From Calonectria ilicicola (Eukaryota; Ascomycota; Sordariomycetes; Hypocreales; Nectriaceae): a stretch of DNA of 64,000 nucleotides. The first letter of the stretch is position 1. The number at the start of each line of letters is the position of its first letter. The notes beneath the pieces are model-generated. The model did no database searches and was not told the DNA's origin. It was given only the letters and a program-made list of their open reading frames with translations. Below, in pieces: positions 11,468 through 23,699 of the stretch. The DNA lies in NCBI GenBank assembly GCA_020809705.1, contig CP085826.1:1178001-1242000 (forward strand), written 5' to 3'. The position numbers were made by a program, and so were the translations under genes.

Positions 11468-13729
11468 TTAATCGGATGTGACCTTGGTGGATTCAAGAAC
11501 AGTCTCTACATGCTCCCACACCAGTGTTCCACCCGATTTCCCAGCCAAGAGAAGGGATATTTTAATTATATTTTTGATTTGCCGACCGTTGAGAGGACGA
11601 GACGAGAGCAATTCATAGTGATCGTCCGTTAGAGTAGTCTGCAAATTCGACCTCGTAGAAAATTGCTTCCAGATGTGTTTCCTCGCTTCCTTGTCGAGGT
11701 CGGGGTACTCTAGGGTTAGGTGGACCCTACTCTGAAAAGCGGGATCTATGGTTGTGGCCCGATTGGAGGTCAAAAATAGAATTCCAGGGTAGTACTCCAG
11801 CATCCTGCATGTTATTAGAAACTGAAAATGTTGTGATAATTGACCGCTTACCGAAGAAACACAGCCACGATTTCATTATGGTCCAGGTTGTTGGCTGAAC
11901 GCTGTTCAAGAAAGATGTCGCACTCATCTAGGAGCAGAACTGCGTTCCATTTTTGAGTGACCTCAAGAACTGACGTCAAGTGTTCCTCAATGTCAGTAGC
12001 ATCTCGTCCTAGCTCCCCCGCACTCAACATGTACAGGGGCTTGCGGACCTTGTCCGCAACAGCTTCTGCAGTGAGAGTTTTTCCTGTGCCCGGATTTCCA
12101 GTGAGGAGCATGATAAGTCCCTGGCCCTTTCCTTGAATGACATCATCAAATAGAACCTTGTCTTCAGTTTGGCTCTCAATGAATGTCAATATGAGGTCTC
12201 TGTACCCCGCCGGCAACATTAAGCTTGGGAAAGCGTCATCATTCCATGAGATGTCTCGGACGCTGTCCACATCGAACAAAGCCATGGTTTTGTACTTGAG
12301 CGAGTAACCACGAACGAATGAACTGCATAAAAGTAATTGATCATCCGACAAGGTTTCTAAGCTAGGTTAGCACACTTTCAGATTGATTTCTAGGGTTCAT
12401 ACCTTTCTCGTGAAAGCCCTTTTGTTTGTAGACGGCTCCTTGACTCCGGATTTTTCGAGAAAGGGCATCTGGTGCATTGACCATAATGAAAGGATCTGCA
12501 TAATGCCCAGGTGGTGGCGGACATCCTGGGCGATAGCGATGCACATCATCATCTACTTCAACCTGAGGCAATTTAGAAAACTTGCTCAATGAAACAAGTC
12601 GAATGCGGTCCTCATTGTTCTCTTGAAAATAAGATGCAGCGTCGATGACTATCCGACCATCCAACTATGGTAATGTTTAGCGAATTTAATTTTCAAGTAG
12701 CATTTGGTGACTTACATGGCGAGAAATGAATTCTTTCTTGCGTCGGATCTGCATGACTCCACTGTAGGCCTTGTAACAAAAGTCATCATTCAATCGATGA
12801 AATGCTTCGCCTCTTGCTATCGCAGCCTTTTCTACCTCATCCTTGGACGGGTGCAGGTCCGCTGGATATACCAGCAAATCCGTAATCTCTCGAGTACCGA
12901 CAAACTCAGGAATGAGCAAAACATCAGGGCAATAACCAAACTGTTTCCCATCCCAATCGATAAAATTGACCTCCAGGCCAAAAAATGTCACGTCCTCACA
13001 TTTCTTATACGCGGATCTCTTGAGCAAGTAGAATCGATCGTGGCCATTCTGGGAAGAATACACTCGAATCCCAGGTGTGAAAAGAGCCCAGAGCGTCTTG
13101 AAAGTAATCACTCCATTTTTCTGTAGGTCTTCAACTTCGGTCATAGTATCTCGCAGCTGCGAATCGATAATGTCGTATAGAAGCTTCGAGAAAGGAGCCG
13201 AATCATCTCCATCCTCGCATTGCCGATTCACAATATCAGTGAAGCGCGCCCATCGGTAATAGAATGGGTGGAAAGGAGCTTTAAAAACCAGCTTCTTCAA
13301 ATTGGGCGTAATACCTTCAAAGTCCTCAAAAAGCTCATTGAGGAGTGCCTTGATTTTAGGACTCTGAACCACAACAGAATGCAGCATCAAAGGGTCGCCT
13401 TCTTCATGGCTATTGGCCATTCTTACGACAAGTGCTTTGGCTCGTGTCCCAGCCTCTCTCTCAATGGAACTTTTCAAGTCACGAGGGTAGTCCTCAACCC
13501 AATTCTTACAGCACTTGCATTTTGATGGCCCTTCGTACAATGTTTGCACGGCGCATTCGGAACCGGTTTCAACCATTTGAGCTAGTTTCTGGGCTGACTT
13601 TGATCGAGACGTCAAATCCTTTGCAGCGTTCACATCTCCCGACGCCTGATGGAGCTGAAATTCGTCCGATATGGAATTGGAGCGAGAGGAGTACTGGCTT
13701 GAATAGTAGTCTGTAGAATTGAAGTCCAT
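11468..13729 (-). CDS. AAA-type ATPase (fungal DUF-AAA family)
   Basis: Four exons: 13729-12716, 12664-12403, 12356-11852 and 11804-11468; exactly 706 codons (705 residues). The N-terminal 400 residues are the large domain often found before AAA modules in fungal 'ATPase family' proteins (FDGI-type region, LLKRSAYKKCEDVTFFGLEVNFIDWDGKQFGY). The AAA core follows: Walker A TGNPGTGKT near residue 511, Walker B LLLDECDIF, the sensor/arginine region LTSNRATTIDPAFQSRVHL, and a C-terminal helical lid. Such proteins are common in multicopy, lineage-specific regions of Pezizomycotina, and their substrate is unknown. All three introns have clean consensus sites (GTAAGT, GTATGA, GTAAGC). A decayed fragment of a related gene lies near 52 kb. 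Confidence 0.85.
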
Positions 13730-14674
13730 GTCGATAGCGTGATGTTGATCAAAATAAGGAATAAGGCTGAAAGAAGTAGAAGATGCTGGGAGATAAACAG
13801 TAGGAATAGCAAGAGGGAACTGGGAAACCCCGCAGCCCGTCTAATTAACAATCATGCCACATCTTATGCGAACCATCACAAGGTAGAATTCAATGTGACT
13901 CGGCGAATGCATGTGGTACCCTGATTCTGCATCGCAATCAAGGAAATGGTCAGATGTTGCAACCTTAGGTTTTTCGAAATTTGGTTGTTACCACACAGAG
14001 TGACCATTGTGCATACTAGCGTGCGTCGCGGAGTACAAATGGCGTAGGAAGTACGTCGACGTCTCGCGAGAATACTGCGGGGCCCAATATTCATGGGAGA
14101 AGTGGGTGCAAGAGATCGAAATGATATGCCCATTGGTTCCTTTACGTTTGGCTACTTTGGGTATCCGCTGGTGAACTGCAATTGTAAAGGTGTGATGTTG
14201 GGGCCAATAACCATGCTCCCTATCGTGAGGCGTCGGACCAAGCTTGATTAGTTTAACGAATTATTCTTGTGGCTTGTATGGCTGTAAATTTGGCCTCATC
14301 TATTGGTTGGATATATCATGTGGCTTCTGCATGTTGGTCAGCTTACGTAGTGACGTGTCCAAAGGTAGCCTTGAGAAGGCAACCATGCCAAGATTTTGAG
14401 ATTTCAGCCCATCCATCGGTTAATTTCGGAATGCGGATAAATTGCGCTTTCGCTGGTTCTGGGCTATGATTGGACTGTATTCCGCTCCCAAGTCTGCATT
14501 TCTTTGACTGCAATATTCTTTGCAAGGATTGGCAGAGGAAAAATCTAAAACAATGCGCTGGAATTTTCCCTTGGGGTACAAACGAGTTATAAACGCTTGC
14601 GGTTAGAAATGGAAGGATAAATATTTGTTTCGTAAGATTAATTCGTATTTACATTGAAATGAATCCAAAGCAAC
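13730..14674. other. Intergenic region, no gene seen
   Basis: Between two leftward genes. It contains the promoter of the AAA ATPase gene; no supported frame. Confidence 0.5.
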
Positions 14675-16855
14675 TCACTCTGAGTGAGTTACATCCGCAT
14701 AGTCGTCCCTGGTTGCTTTCCTGCCTTCCACTTCTTCTTCCTCATCCGAGTAAATTATTGGAGGAGGCGACTCGTTTCGTCTTTCTCTCGCTGCTCGCTT
14801 CTCGTCCCTCCATAAGAGCCACTGGATGGTAGCCGTGGTAATAACTGGTTATTTGTTAGTACTGGAGATCTTAATGAATCTAACTGACTTACTGAGTAGC
14901 ACTTGTAAAATGCTCGAATAAGTATATCCCCTCCTCGCTGCAGGAAAGTCTGTCGTTTTCCACACAAAGTTGGGCATCTGGACCTTTCAGTGATGGGGAC
15001 TCGTCGAGATTGGGACCAGAACTTACAACGGCCTGTACGGCGTATGCCAAGTCATTGGCCACAGCAACTAGAAGTGCTCGCTTTTCAGTATCTGCGGAGC
15101 ATATTTCATTGATCCAACTGAGGATGAGAGGACCCGCGCCGTTCTAGACTTCATTAGATGTGGACATTGAATAATGAGAGCACAAATAACGTACACCAAT
15201 ATGGCTGAGCCAGTAGACAAGCATCCGGCTGTCAATGTCCGTGTAAAGAGGCATCTTCAGAAGTATAGCATTGAAAATGAGCTGGTATTAAGGTAAAGTG
15301 TTAGCCCATACATACTCGAATTTTCGAAACGTATGCCATTTTGGTGCGAGCTTACGATAATTACAGCACCAGCGTAGATAAAGGGCCAACGCATTCCTTG
15401 CAGTGGACCATCAGAAAGCCAGGCCCAGATCAGTGCCATGACCATAAATATGGGTGTGGCTGGAACAGGTACTGGGGTTATAGTTGTAAGCAGATTGCAG
15501 CCTCGAGGCCAAAAACGAAATTAGTGAGACGTACAAGTATTAATCTCGGGAATGGAAAACGACTTTCCCGGAACCGGAGGTGGCTGGTCATTGAAACTCT
15601 TTAGCCAATAGCCCATGGCAAACTGGGGGAGTCCGTTATTCCAAAGGATATACAGTAGTGCTGTTGATTTCATCATTAGCTGAAACTTGATTCGATATCA
15701 GGAAAAGGACATACGAAGAAGATAAGTATGCCAACTGAATAAAATGCCGAGAGCCTTTTCTTTCGTCCAAGGCTGTTTTCCAGCACGACCAACAGCTTGC
15801 ATTCTCCTGATCGATAGAATATGCTCTTCCTCGGTTGTCCACCAGGTTCTCTTCCCGTCCTGGGGTAGGTTTGGGAAGAATAGATATCCGGCCGCCGCTA
15901 ACGGTAATGTGATGATACCATCAATAATAAATAGCCATCGCCCTGTAACAGAACAGTTAGATGATTCGCAAAATTTTCCTGTGATGGTAGTCTAGTGCAA
16001 TGCGATTTGACTGATCCATCCAGAGTAAAAGTTCACACGTACAACCTGCGCGACCATGCACTCCATCCAAGTTTGAGAATGCCGCTGCTTGCAAAAAACC
16101 ACTAAACATGGATCCTGCCGAACCAGCAAGCCAAAAAAGCATTGCTCGTTTCCCTATTTCGCGTGGCGTATACCATGATCCCAACATGTAATGAATCCCC
16201 GGATAAAACCCCGATCTGTAAACAAATGTCAGAACTGGATTGATTGTTGTGTACCAGTAGAGGAAGATATGATGGCGCCGGGAAAGAAAAGCCTACTCGA
16301 AAAATCCTACAAAGAACCGCAAAATATAGAGACTCTGATATGATTGAACTGCCGAGGTGCAGATGGTGGCAATTCCCCACCCAACTTCGAGGGAGGGTAT
16401 CACCCATCTTGGGGAAAGCCGGGTGAGAAGGAGATTAGATGGGATCTGACCTATCACGTAGCCCACAGTCCAAATCGAAGTGCCTGTTGAATTTATAATT
16501 AGTCGTTGCCCTGAAGTCATCAAGACAAGCCTAGCGTAAAGAGCTGCCGACGTCACCTACTCGTCACAAGCTGATTGCCAAACATATCTAGGTCTTCTTG
16601 CATGCCACTGAGAAAAGCATTGTTGATATTTGTTTGATCAATATTCTTTAAAAAATAACCTATCGCGGCAAAGGTGAGAACAAAGGCGTCTACTTTGAAG
16701 AGTAGGCGGCGCTGGTCTGGAGGAAGCTCCCAAGCATCCCAAATGTAGCCTTTCCACGTCTGAACTGGCCTCACAACAATTTCTGGGTGAGGATTATCCG
16801 GAGTCGCCGCGGCGAGAGGGACATAGGTCCCTACAGTGCCGCTTTGTCTGGGCAT
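14675..16855 (-). CDS. MFS permease, pantothenate/allantoate transporter-like
   Basis: Multi-exon gene; the stop TGA is at 14675-14677 and the start ATG at 16855. The first exon encodes a soluble N terminus ending in TWKGYIWDAWELPPDQRRLLFKVD (given in part), then DQTNINNAFLSGMQEDL, the conserved segment after TM1 in the anion:cation symporter (ACS, Dal5/Liz1/Fen2) family. Later exons carry GQIPSNLLLTR, LRFFVGFFES-GFYPG, REIGKRAMLFWLAGSAG and RRWLFIIDGIITLP, all family landmarks. Introns checked include 16568-about 16489 (GTAGGT) and others ending near 16218, 15952 and 15668. The C terminus is acidic then basic (SDEEEEVEGRKATRDD). Twelve TM helices are expected. The region 14700-15600 is cut into small exons; I did not fix every junction there, so exon coordinates in the 3' third are approximate. 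Substrate is inferred from family only. Confidence 0.8.
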
Positions 16856-17739
16856 GGTGGTGGGTTGGGAAGTATGTCAGTGTAAAATCAAGTCACTGGT
16901 AGCGCGTTTTGTCTCTGCGACGTCTTTTTTATTGCTTTATTCCAAGAAACTAAATGAATCAAAATCGAGTGGCCGGGCTCAATGCGACAAGCCAAGCGTG
17001 CACGGATTTAGGCGATCACGACATAGGTGATCACGACATAAGCTCATCGATCCCACTAATCGCGTCACTCAAACTAGTTGAATATGATTGGCACACGACG
17101 ATCACTGGACCATTTGGTCTCAGATGATTACGAAACGTGCTAATCCCATGAATCTATCATGCCTGCCGGCGGTTAATTGTCCCTGATAACTGGAACCTTG
17201 GAGTATTGCGATACGGACACGTCTCCTTCGTTTATGGTAATGGGCGAGGCGACGTTTCATCACGTCTCGACGACCCTGACAGCCAAGAGGCACCTTTGAA
17301 CTCTAATTGACGCCAAAACTCGCACCAATAGCGATTCTAAATTTTTTTCTTTTTTATTTCTGCCCACTTCAAATTCATAGGCCCCAAGCTACGTATCACC
17401 GACACGATCGCTGCACAAAATTCGGAATTATCTGAACTCACAGCGCCGGCTCGAGCAGGCTATCAAACGTTCTTGACTCCGCATGTGGACAAATAGGCTC
17501 AAGTAATTGTTCTCCTATTTCTATTAATTATAAGATACATTAAAAGAGTCTGATGTTCATTTATTTATGCTATTGAAGTTGCGCACCCATTTTAGTACTT
17601 AAAATTTCTGGATGATATTTGTATCCAAGAGCTATATACACTCTACACAGTCAATGTCCTTGTAGGGAAGGTTTGTCATATCAACATAACAATTATTATC
17701 CAGATCCTTGTAACCGACCATTTACTTTTATCGCCAAAT
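16856..17739. other. Intergenic region, no gene seen
   Basis: About 880 bases. A short tandem duplication of about 15 bases (GATCACGACATA twice) lies at 17009-17042. No frame of interest. It holds the promoter of the MFS gene and the 3' region of the ankyrin frame. Confidence 0.5.
17009..17042. repeat. Two-copy 15-base tandem repeat
   Basis: The 12-base core GATCACGACATA occurs twice in direct succession, separated by three bases, upstream of the MFS gene. Function is not evident; the contained TGATCA is palindromic. Confidence 0.5.
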
Positions 17740-20238
17740 TCACAGAGGTTGCCGGGCGGTCATGCCCCATTCCGGCGTGGGGTTGAGTTGGAGAATACGA
17801 TATCGCCATTCTTTCCTGGCCCCTCTTTCTAGCAAAAACTTCACCACAGCATCATGTTCTTTCTCCAGAGCTAATAGCAGCGGGGTATCACGAGAATCGT
17901 TCTTTGCTTCAAGGTTAGCACCTTTTTTCACCAACAGTTGAACCACATCCATATGCCCTTTCATTGCAGCGAGCAATAGTGGCGTGTTGCCCTTTTCGCT
18001 CCTCGCTTCAATATCGGCGCCTTTTTTGATAAGCATTTGCACCATATCCTTGTTCCCTTTTGACACAGCCAGTGACAATGGCGTGTTGCCATTCTTGTTC
18101 TTTGTCTCTAGATCTGCGCCTTTTTCGACAAGCACTTGTGCCACATCCGCCTGTCCGTTTATGATAGCCAGTAAAAGCGGTGTGTTGCCATTCTCACCCT
18201 TTGCCTCAAGCTCGGCACTTTTGTCAACCAGCACCTGTACCACTTCCTTGTACCCCCTTGACACAGCCAGCGACAGCGGTGATGCGCCATTTTTACTCTT
18301 TGCTTTGAGGCTGGAACCTTTTTCAAGCAGTACTTGTACCACTTCTGTGTGTCTATTTGTTATAGCCAGGAAGAGGGCTGTGTTTCCGTTGCCACTTTTT
18401 GCGTCAAGATCCGCGTTGTTGTCCACCAATACTTGCACCACATCCTTATGCCCTTTTATTGCCGCACATAAGAGTGGAGTATTGCCAGTATTGGTCTTGG
18501 CCTCGAGATTAGCGCCGCTGTCTACCAGTACTTGCACCACGCCCGTGTGGCCTCCTCGAGCGGCAATGACTAGTGGTGTGTTTCTGGTATCATCTGTTGC
18601 TTCGAGATTGGCGCCTTGATTTATTAAGAGGTGGACCATGGTCTGATCTCCTATATATGCAGAATCCATCAACAGCGTATGCCCATCTGGATCCCTCCTC
18701 TCAAGATCGGCACCTTTGTCAAGCAGTAATTTTACCACAGCATCGTGACCATTGCTCAAGGCTAGCTCGATTGGTGTCCAGCCATCTTTATCGCGACTGG
18801 AAACGTCGGCTCCGTTATTGAGTAACTGATTGATCACCTGCACATGGCCATCTTTTGCTGCCTCATGGAGTGTTTTTGTCTCGATGTGGCCCTGACCAAT
18901 GGCATGGAATTCTGGAGAGAAGCCAGGGCTGGTAGACGCCTCAACAGACCATTGTTTTGAGTATGGGAGCGAAGCTGATTGTGTAGTCTGTGTTGGCATC
19001 TCTTCCTCGTAATCAAAAGAACTGCGCCTGGAGGAGGATATTGAGGACCTGGGAGAGTCAGCTTCAGTATCCAAGAAATCAATTTGAGGGCTGACCTGGT
19101 GTATATATTCGATAGCCTTGGCATTTCCGGTAGCCAAGAACTCATCCATTCATGGCATATCGCCGTATCTGAGTCCAAACGCTTTTGAGGATCCGGCATC
19201 ATCAATGCACGAATGAAATCATGCCCAATTTCGCTGACCTGGCTATCATTCAATGGAACACGAGGAAAGTGCCCTTCTGGGTTGTTTGAGTATTCAATCG
19301 TGGAGTATAGACTCGGAAATGGAAGAGTGTTGGTTAACAGGAAAAATATCGTCACCCCCAAGGCCCACATATCAGCTGCTTGGTCGTCAACGTCGGGTCC
19401 AGTAGATTGGCCTAGTTGTAGTATCTCGGGCGCCATGTATTGTATGGTACCACATCCTTTGGAGCTAGCGCTTGTGTCTGCTTCTATCCTCTTACTGATA
19501 CCGAAGTCAACAAGTTTGACCCACCATGCACTGGGCGGACACTGATGAATCAAGACATTCTAAGGCAAGAGGTTAGAGTATTTTGTCGTGTACCTCATCA
19601 CTAGCGTCAAAAGGTTTGTGTTGCCAACATACCTTGGGCTTTACGTCACGGTGAGCAAATGATTCTTCATGCATGGCTGCTAGGCCCCTCAGGAGTTGCC
19701 CAGTAATGGTTCTACAGTCATCTTCGAGCAAGCGACCGTATTTGGCCACATAACCGTGTAGATCACCTGTCGGAAAATATTCCATAGCTATATACAGTTT
19801 CTGGGAGGACGTATACCATCCCAACGTCTTTACGAAGTACTTTGAATACTGGCCGACCCGAATTAGTTTGTCAACTCGCATAAACCCCCGCAGATTTGAC
19901 ATAAATTTATGGGAATTGTGTAACTGATTTACCTTGTCGCGAGAAAATTTGATGATGGCTTCAAGCTCCCGCTTTTATCGTCGTTGCGCGCCATCGTCTT
20001 GGAGTCGAATGATTTTCACAGCGCGCTGGGTGCGGCCTCGCGCACCGCTAGTGCACTCCTCCAAGACTACTTGTCCTTGGTCGCTCTGGTAAATCGTTCG
20101 ACATTTTTTCCAATGCTCTAGTCGCGGAGGGGAATATGGAGGTGCGTCGGGATCGTCGAATATATGTATGGTGTGGCCATTGCCGAACTGCGTCGCCAAT
20201 TTGTAGTCCCGGACAATGTCGGACAGACCATCATCCAT
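17740..20238 (-). pseudogene. Broken protein kinase-ankyrin repeat gene
   Basis: Read leftwards, exons encode a Ser/Thr kinase: the VAIK-like Lys in RAVKIIRL, HRDVKPKN, DFG and the YMAPE segment, with subdomain XI up to CHEW near 19150. An 11-repeat ankyrin array follows (17740-19149, about 469 codons, consensus GNTPLLLAI..GH..VVQVLV.KGA). Two lesions prevent one continuous product. First, a TAA at 19977-19975 lies in the alpha-C region directly after AQRR and before KRELEAI, where a sense codon is expected. Second, a frame change occurs where the kinase meets the ankyrin frame: the ankyrin ATG overlaps the kinase codons, with TGA just before it in its own frame. Introns between the kinase exons have good sites (GTAAAT...CCAG near 19931-19847, GTATGT...CTTAG near 19632-19559). 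The ankyrin part alone could still be expressed from its own ATG. Kinase residues are otherwise intact, so decay looks recent; sequencing error cannot be excluded. Confidence 0.7.
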
Positions 20239-20805
20239 AGCGACAGGAGTTGGTCCGAAGTCCTAGGTACAGCGATGTTGAAAGAAACTTGTACGGTTAT
20301 CAATCGCGGGGCTCTCCGGCCTAATAGCGACTTTTAACTGCTGACTCACAAGGCAGAGTCCTGCATTTTGCCTTGTTATCTATTGGTTATCGCAAGCCTC
20401 GTTTGGTTCGTGGCTGAATTCGTCGGCTACTTAGTGGACGGAATTCGCTGGTGCTTACGGCGTATGCATTCCGCGTGCTCATGGAACAATGCACATTACC
20501 CCGCTCCTTTATTTTTATCATACGACATGATAAAAGGCTGCGAGATTTTTCCCCTACAAGATAAAGTGTCACAGCAGTTTCTATATGCTGCTGTCTTAGT
20601 GAGAGGAGATACCGAATTTCACTGTTTAGAGTGACAGGCGAGACGAAATCATCTGAAGATGGGATCAAGGGCCCGGCTTTGGAAATGCGTACGCGAATAA
20701 CTGTGATTGACAATCAGTGACGGAATAGTTCACATCATTGGTGCAATAAAAATCCGTCAAGATGATGTAATTGAGATCAACTATTAAAAAATATGCTTCT
20801 GTTTT
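20239..20805. other. Intergenic region, no gene seen
   Basis: Between the kinase-ankyrin locus and the P450 gene, both leftward. Only shadow frames. Confidence 0.45.
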
Positions 20806-22667
20806 TCAAGCGGCTCTTGGCTTCAGCTTGCAGATCAATCCTTTGGTGCGGTAGAACCACCGCGAGCTTGTCCACCATATTTCATTGGGATCTTCAAGCT
20901 CAATATCAAATTTAGCGATCAGTGTGGGCACAACTTTGTAGACTTCCATCATACTCAGGTTACGCCCCAAGCAGATGCGCGACCCTCCACCGAAGGCAAT
21001 GCTTGCTGTGCCCCAAAGTTGCATCCGTTGCTTGTAAGCCTCCTGGCTCTCATTTGCTGCTCGCAACCAACGATCCGGGTAGAACTCGTCAGCATTGAGG
21101 CCGAAGATTTTCTTATTGCGGCCGACTATATAAGGGTTCATTCCAACAAAGCAGCCTGCAGGGACAATTGACCCGTCGGGCAGTGTTAGACCCCCTTGAG
21201 GCACGATGCGCTCCATTGTCATAGAAACGGCAGGGTGATAACGAAGGGTTTCATTGACCACAGCCTCTAGATAAGGCATTTGACGTGCATCTGAGACGGA
21301 TACTATCGAGCCCGTGGGAAATTTGGCGCGAACTTCATTTTGTAGCATCTCCCATATCCGCTGATCCTTGAGACAGTAATAAAAAAGCGCTTTCATTGTG
21401 ATGGCAGTGGTGTCGGCCCCGGCAATAACTAGGAAATTATCAACGTTAGACATGGGGAGGTTGGGCTGTCAAAAATAACGCACGGTTGAGAAGTAAATAT
21501 CCAATGATGGTATTCTCATTTACCACCTCGGGGTGAGTACCTTTGGACTCAATAAAATACTGAAGAAAATCGGGATGTTCGGGATTGAAATTTTTATCCT
21601 CCTCATTGAGCCTGGCTTTTAGGCTCTCAACTGCAATTCGGGTCACGTTGGATATGTTAGGTGGTCCAAGATGATAGATTGGGTTTTTGTCAAGCCAGTA
21701 GTCGAGCCAAGGCATCTGACCGCATATTCCAAGATAGTCGATTGACTGATCTGCGATTCCAAGAGTCCCATCAAAGTCACGACCTTCGTCCATATAGCCA
21801 AACCTTTTACTAAATGTCACTGTGCCCACAAAATCCCAGGCATCTAGGGACTGTTAGCTACCCACTCTTTAAGGGTTGATACTACCCATCTCGGGATTTC
21901 TTACAGTACGCCAACCACTCTCCTAATTCACAAACGTTTCCGGGTTCGACGTATCGCTTGTGTAGATGAGAACAGAAATCCTGTATAACTTTGTTCATAT
22001 GTGGCTCCATAGCTCTAACGCTTGGAACAGAGTAGTGGCGAACAACCGGTCGTTTCAGCCGAGCGTGTTCGACATTGTCAACTTCACTAAAGATGTGATA
22101 CGTTCTTTTGCCATTGACTATAGAGCTGCTATTTTTATAAAAGTCGGTCTGTGGAGGGAGGAAGTTCAGTCCTTGAATCAAAATTTTTATTTCAATGGTA
22201 ATGGTTATTTACCTTCTTCCATTTGCCATCAGTACTATAAATAACCCTGAAAAGCTCGGGATGATCGATGTCCAGAAGATTAGGCCCTATTCGGACAACT
22301 GGCCCATATTTATCGTGAAGCTTTTTCATACGGGGCGCGTAATCGGCCGATATGACCTGCCAGAGTCGCCACAAGTTGGTCCATCCTGTGATGATTAGTC
22401 TTAGGCTTTCTTGTAGCATATGGTGCAGAATATGAGAGGGGAAATAGTAAGAGAGATAAAACATATACCTGCAAGAAAAGGCCCAGGATATCTCTTCAAT
22501 GGAGATCGGAAATAGGAAACAAAGAACCACAAGAAGAGCAGTGCCGCCAACACCAAGGCTATATTCTGAATGGGTGGGGTCTGTGGATAAGAGATGACTG
22601 ACAAATGATCTTGAAACCGATTGCTCACACGGGGAAGCGTACTATTGGTTGTAAATATGAATACCAT
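20806..22667 (-). CDS. Cytochrome P450, pisatin demethylase-like
   Basis: Five exons: 22667-22469, 22385-22213, 22148-21905, 21843-21524 and 21465-20806; 532 codons (531 residues). An N-terminal membrane anchor (about residues 32-50, NIALVLAALLFLWFFV) precedes the Pro-rich hinge KRYPGPFLAGW. The I-helix is AGADTTAI, the K-helix pair is ETLR, and the haem loop is FGGGSRICLGR with the ligand Cys at about residue 477. Overall spacing and the phrases GPVVRIGPNLLDIDHPE and NPYIVGRNKKIFG match the fungal E-class group that includes pisatin demethylase. It is expected to be an ER-bound monooxygenase; the substrate is unknown. The intron before the I-helix exon (GTAAAT...TTGACAG) was chosen because it restores the frame and the helix. 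It stands apart from the NRPS locus, so membership in that pathway is not supported. Confidence 0.88.
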
Positions 22668-23699
22668 GGCTGATTCCCCTTGACCAATAGATATATAGTG
22701 AGGTAGACTTTCGAGGGGATGTAAAAGATAGTGTGCTGCTACCTTTAAGGAGAAAAGTCTCAGGTGGTGCGAAATGAGGATTTGGAAGAGCTTTATACTG
22801 GGCAATCACAATGGCCACAAACACATAAAGACGAAACCGAGAGCATAAGAAATTGCTTTTTTTTATGCGACGTGCAGTAGTGTGTAACAATAACAACCCT
22901 GCGCTGCTGCACTCCGAAGTTGCTGGTTGGTCTATTTGATTGCATATTTGAGAGGGGTAGCTGGGCTATTGACATCGTGCATAAGCGACGTGGCACCTCA
23001 ATCCTTCATCGGCGATCTTTGCCTTTTGTTTATCTGTGCATTCCAAGATAGGGAGTCGGTCAATCGGACCGGAGAGAGACTATTGAAATATATTACCAAT
23101 ATTCATCGAGGGGGAGCTTTTGTGTGTGCCACATTTCGGTTGAGTATTCCGAGCTTATAATCTGAACCAATGTACTCACTTTCTTGCTAAATTGTGATTG
23201 AGGTGCTCTAAAGCCTTAGTGATTCACTCCAAATTCAATAGGAGGCTTGGCAGCAGTTCTCATGGTCAAACACCGATTTTCGAACGAGAGGGTTTCGATA
23301 CGCATAGTTCATCCATTTACTTCGTTGCAGCAGCACAAAGTCGTCTTCGCTGACTTTAGAATGTTTCAAAGGATATCAAAAGTATAATTAGCAATGGAAT
23401 ACAGTGCTAATGATAACTTTACCCTTCCTATAGGTGGCGTGGCAGGAGAACCCTGGGAATGATGGTAGACCTTCTGTCCTTAAACCTTCCCGACGCAATC
23501 AACCCGCTCCACTATTTACACTAAAGGTGGAAGCGAAAATTTCTAAAGACAACAAGGTTGAATTGAGGCCTCAGGTTGCTTGACAGACAGTATATAACTG
23601 ACTCATCGAGGACGCAAATCTTTTTATCATACTCTCAAATCCTCTTGTCACAACACGTGGCTCAGCAGAGCCAAACGCTCATATTCACTTGACTTCAAC
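22668..23699. other. Intergenic region with F-box paralogue promoter
   Basis: Divergent promoter region between the P450 and the first F-box-like paralogue. A TATATAA box lies at 23591. No gene seen. Confidence 0.5.
23591..23597 (+). promoter_or_regulatory. TATA box of first F-box-like paralogue
   Basis: TATATAA about 110 bases upstream of the ATG, preceded by an AGGCCTCA motif. The same arrangement occurs before the second paralogue, so the duplication included the promoter. Confidence 0.6.
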
